Assembly (NCBI RefSeq): GCF_003952165.1
Contig: NZ_RXFT01000002.1
Location: forward strand, 1 to 64,000
DNA: 64,000 nt
Direction of reading: 5' to 3'
Source: Variovorax guangxiensis
Lineage (GTDB): Bacteria > Pseudomonadota > Gammaproteobacteria > Burkholderiales > Burkholderiaceae_C
In this document: positions 63,468 to 64,000 of the stretch, one piece after another
Layout: every line of letters begins with the position of its first letter
Position numbering within the stretch: the first letter of the stretch is position 1
Position numbers and translations under genes: made by a program
The notes under the pieces: generated by a model
Told to the model about the DNA's origin: nothing
Databases searched by the model: none
What the model saw: the letters and a program-made list of their open reading frames with translations, nothing else

Positions 63468-64000
63468 ATGAGCATTGCACTCAACCACACGCACGACGTT
63501 CACGCGCGCAGCTGGGTCGAATCGGCCAATGCGACGGACAGCGACTTTCCGATCCAGAACCTGCCGCATGCGGTGTTCCGCCGTGCCGGCAGCGCGGAGG
63601 CATTTCGCGGCGGCGTCGCGATCGGCGACCAGGTGCTGGACCTGGCCGCGCTTGTCACCAAGCAGCAGCTCGACGGCCTCGCGCTCGACGCTGCGAAGGC
63701 GGCCGCACTGCCGGCGCTCAACGACTTCTTCGCGCTCGGCAACGCCGCATGGAAGGCGCTGCGCCACGCGCTCTTCGATCTGCTGAAGAACGACGCGCCC
63801 ATCGCCGCGGTGCAGGCCGTGCGCGAATGCCTCGTGCCGCAGGCCGAAGCCGAATACGCCGTGCCCGCGCGCATCGGCGACTACACCGACTTCTACACCT
63901 CGATCGACCACGCGCTGAACATCAGCCGACTGATGAACCCGGACGGCGATGTGACGCCCAACTTCCGATGGATTCCGATCGCGTACCACGGGCGCGTGTC
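63468..64000 (+). CDS. fahA: Fumarylacetoacetase, N-terminal part (runs off the window)
   Basis: The first 177 residues of a fumarylacetoacetase: the SH3-like N-terminal domain (residues 10-120) then YTDFYTSIDHALNISRLMNP and the FRWIPIAYHGRVS segment containing catalytic residues. The enzyme splits fumarylacetoacetate to fumarate and acetoacetate at the end of the homogentisate route. Placed 10 bases after the cyclase gene, it links this operon to an aromatic acid pathway; homogentisate dioxygenase may follow outside the window. The acetoacetate formed could be used by the synthetase at 56427. Confidence 0.93.
   Translation, partial: MSIALNHTHDVHARSWVESANATDSDFPIQNLPHAVFRRAGSAEAFRGGVAIGDQVLDLAALVTKQQLDGLALDAAKAAALPALNDFFALGNAAWKALRHALFDLLKNDAPIAAVQAVRECLVPQAEAEYAVPARIGDYTDFYTSIDHALNISRLMNPDGDVTPNFRWIPIAYHGRV

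Overview
The window is dense, high-GC (roughly two-thirds G+C) chromosomal DNA with about 66 protein genes and almost no non-coding space; no gap exceeds 300 bases. Gene content (Bug-type tripartite receptors, many LysR regulators with neighbouring catabolic genes, glutaryl-CoA dehydrogenase with a CaiB partner, SdsA-like alkylsulfatase, class III adenylate cyclase) and the intergenic repeat types point to a betaproteobacterium of the Comamonadaceae, most likely Variovorax or a close relative. That assignment is inference from protein style and repeats; no rRNA or other marker is present. I saw no rRNA, tRNA, CRISPR array, insertion sequence or prophage.

Region by region. 1-2914: a small membrane protein, a LysR regulator, a small orphan protein and a calcineurin-type phosphoesterase. 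2989-13297: a Tat-exported amidase, a GntR/FCD regulator and, divergent from it, a likely single operon encoding a Rieske oxygenase, a glutamine-synthetase-like ligase, a [2Fe-2S] ferredoxin and a complete branched-chain-type ABC importer. 13455-17653: a second Liv-type receptor, a lipoprotein phospholipase-D-family enzyme and a fused SpmA/SpmB membrane protein. 17635-20644: an alkylsulfatase with a divergent LysR regulator. 20688-30697: flavin reductase, BON protein, EamA exporter, glutaminase, epimerase, aliphatic amidase, two LysR regulators, a DUF1127 protein and several orphans. 30717-38631: a LacI regulator with matching operators facing an intradiol dioxygenase operon (dioxygenase, SDR, BKACE, MDR dehydrogenase, cupin, Bug receptor, amidohydrolase). 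38639-45142: minus-strand DUF3100 transporter, M20 amidohydrolase, L-serine dehydratase, PEP-mutase-family lyase and uracil-DNA glycosylase-like genes, with a divergent LysR gene. 45198-50469: CopD-like protein, Ohr, VOC protein and a glutarate-type cassette (CaiB transferase, GcdH, LysR). 50456-53803: hydratase, GFA protein, a zeta-toxin-like kinase with a small partner, and a 2OG-Fe(II) oxygenase. 54027-58421: adenylate cyclase, YbaY-like lipoprotein, acetoacetyl-CoA synthetase. 58523-64000: TetR regulator, an SsuABC/NMT1-type importer with two permeases, a cyclase-family hydrolase and the start of fumarylacetoacetase, which runs off the window.

Taken together this is a scavenging and catabolic region: many small units of regulator, importer and enzymes. 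The most interesting unit is 5521-13297. There the glutamine-synthetase-like enzyme next to a Rieske oxygenase and ferredoxin recalls aniline dioxygenase systems (gamma-glutamylation before oxygenation), but the oxygenase belongs to a different class and the unit has its own importer and a neighbouring exported amidase. The second is the DUF3100-M20-serine dehydratase operon, whose logic suggests uptake and breakdown of an N-acylated serine compound.
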